A DNA stretch of 64,000 nt from Granulicella sp. dw_53 (GTDB lineage Bacteria > Acidobacteriota > Terriglobia > Terriglobales > Acidobacteriaceae), in the NCBI RefSeq assembly GCF_018449545.1, contig NZ_JAAVUR010000003.1, positions 186,001-250,000 on the forward strand, read 5' to 3'. Within the stretch, counting starts at the first letter, position 1; each line of letters begins with the position of its first letter. The position numbers and the translations under genes were made by a program. Positions 63,449 to 64,000 of the stretch are shown piece by piece. The notes below the pieces were generated by a model. That model was not told where the DNA came from and ran no database searches. It was given only the letters and a program-made list of their open reading frames with translations.

Positions 63449-64000
63449 ATGTACCGCCCACTCCCCATCCTCTGCCTCATCGCCTTGACGTCAGCGGCCC
63501 CAGCCCAGCAAACCATAGCCGAGCGCTACCTCCTCCAGACAGCTAACCAACACCGCGCAGCCCTCCACCTCGGCCCCCTCACCTGGGACCCCGCCCTCGC
63601 ACTCGCCGCCCAAAGACACGCCATCCGCATCTCTCGCGAGCCAGGCCCTGCCGAACACCAGTACCGCGGCGAACCCGACCTCCTCAGCCGCGCCGCCCAG
63701 GCCGGAGCCCACTTCAGCAACATCTCCGAAAACGTAGCCGGCAACGGCAACAGCCCCGCCGAGATCGAGCTCGCCTGGATGAACTCCCCCGTCCACCGCG
63801 CCAACATCCTCGATCCCCAGCTCAACACCGTCGGCATCGCCGTCGTCCAATCCCGCAGTCTCCTCTCCGCCGTCGAAGACTTCGGCCGCAACGTCCCCGT
63901 CCTCACCCCCAACGGAGTCGAAGCCAGCGCCCAACAGATCCTCCTCAGCCACGGCATCCAGCCCGAGCTCTCCGCCGACGCCCGCCAGGACGCTCGCCGC
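63449..64000 (+). CDS. CAP-domain (SCP/PR1-like) secreted protein, 3' truncated
   Basis: Open frame from ATG 63449 to the window end (184 codons, no stop), with GAGG six bases upstream. A signal peptide (PLPILCLIALTSAAPA) is followed by a CAP/SCP domain: NQHRAALHLGPLTWDPALA, AAQRHAIR, then NISENVAGNG, and the signature WMNSPVHRANIL. The mature end of the domain continues beyond base 64000. CAP proteins are extracytoplasmic, with roles not settled in bacteria (lipid or peptide binding, or proteolysis in some). Confidence 0.85.
   Translation, partial: MYRPLPILCLIALTSAAPAQQTIAERYLLQTANQHRAALHLGPLTWDPALALAAQRHAIRISREPGPAEHQYRGEPDLLSRAAQAGAHFSNISENVAGNGNSPAEIELAWMNSPVHRANILDPQLNTVGIAVVQSRSLLSAVEDFGRNVPVLTPNGVEASAQQILLSHGIQPELSADARQDARR

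Noticed and set aside
1..64000. CRISPR arrays, insertion sequences, integrases, rRNA, tRNA
   Set aside because: Looked for direct repeats with regular spacing, transposase motifs and RNA gene sequences by eye; none found.

Overview
The window looks like chromosomal DNA of an Acidobacteriota member, probably class Terriglobia (Granulicella/Edaphobacter/Terriglobus-like). This is inferred from gene content: an 847-residue duplicated MacB-type permease (the 'ADOP' family typical of that phylum) with its own two-component system, a secreted amidohydrolase, C-ending codon use in the high-GC blocks, and a closing hairpin of a type I associate with these genomes. No rRNA, tRNA, CRISPR, insertion sequence or phage gene was found.

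Layout. (1) 1-4290, + strand: cobalamin genes, a 5'-truncated bluB, then cobQ, cbiB and an L-threonine-phosphate decarboxylase, tightly overlapping. (2) 9805-4349, - strand: an amino-sugar operon, GntR/UTRA regulator, sugar porter with a large periplasmic insert, CutC-family protein, glutaminase-less GlmS-like SIS protein (NagB-II type) and an N-acetylglucosamine-kinase-like ATPase. Two copies of a 12-bp palindrome precede the regulator. (3) 14716-9967, - strand: secreted amidohydrolase, a DUF3299/ATPase/permease export-type operon, and a small cytochrome c. (4) 21018-14999, - strand: an RND efflux tripartite operon, divergent from a TetR regulator across an AcrR-like palindrome. (5) 22109-31696: a redox and surface region with a cytochrome c-like protein and small partner (- strand). 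Facing away from them are a 28-residue PqqA-like peptide gene lying in an otherwise empty gap, a 1518-residue exported protein (PQQ-like propeller, FN3, LamG, dockerin, F5/8C, Ig-like, two FN3), and an eight-blade WD40 protein. (6) 32546-42582, + strand: HlyD adaptor, ATPase, ADOP permease, second ATPase, TolC, sigma-54 response regulator and NtrY-like kinase. (7) 42698-51087: an exopolysaccharide locus (two GT4 enzymes, a zinc-ribbon mini-protein, Wzc-type kinase, Wza-type exporter, O-antigen-ligase-like membrane protein). (8) 51150-64000: mostly housekeeping genes with very C-rich coding strands (serine dehydratase, methyltransferase, thiolase, glycine oxidase, citrate synthase, cysteine desulfurase, peroxiredoxin, a CAP-domain protein cut by the window end) plus a 22-codon Lys/Ala-rich gene with its own strong promoter and terminator.

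The most interesting area is 22.1-31.7 kb. An orphan PQQ-precursor-like peptide sits immediately upstream of a PQQ-like propeller fused to adhesion modules, with a c-type cytochrome transcribed divergently. No pqqB-E genes are in the window, so any PQQ link is inference. Other points of note are the ADOP operon with one canonical and one degenerate ATPase, and the mini-gene at 55.57 kb.
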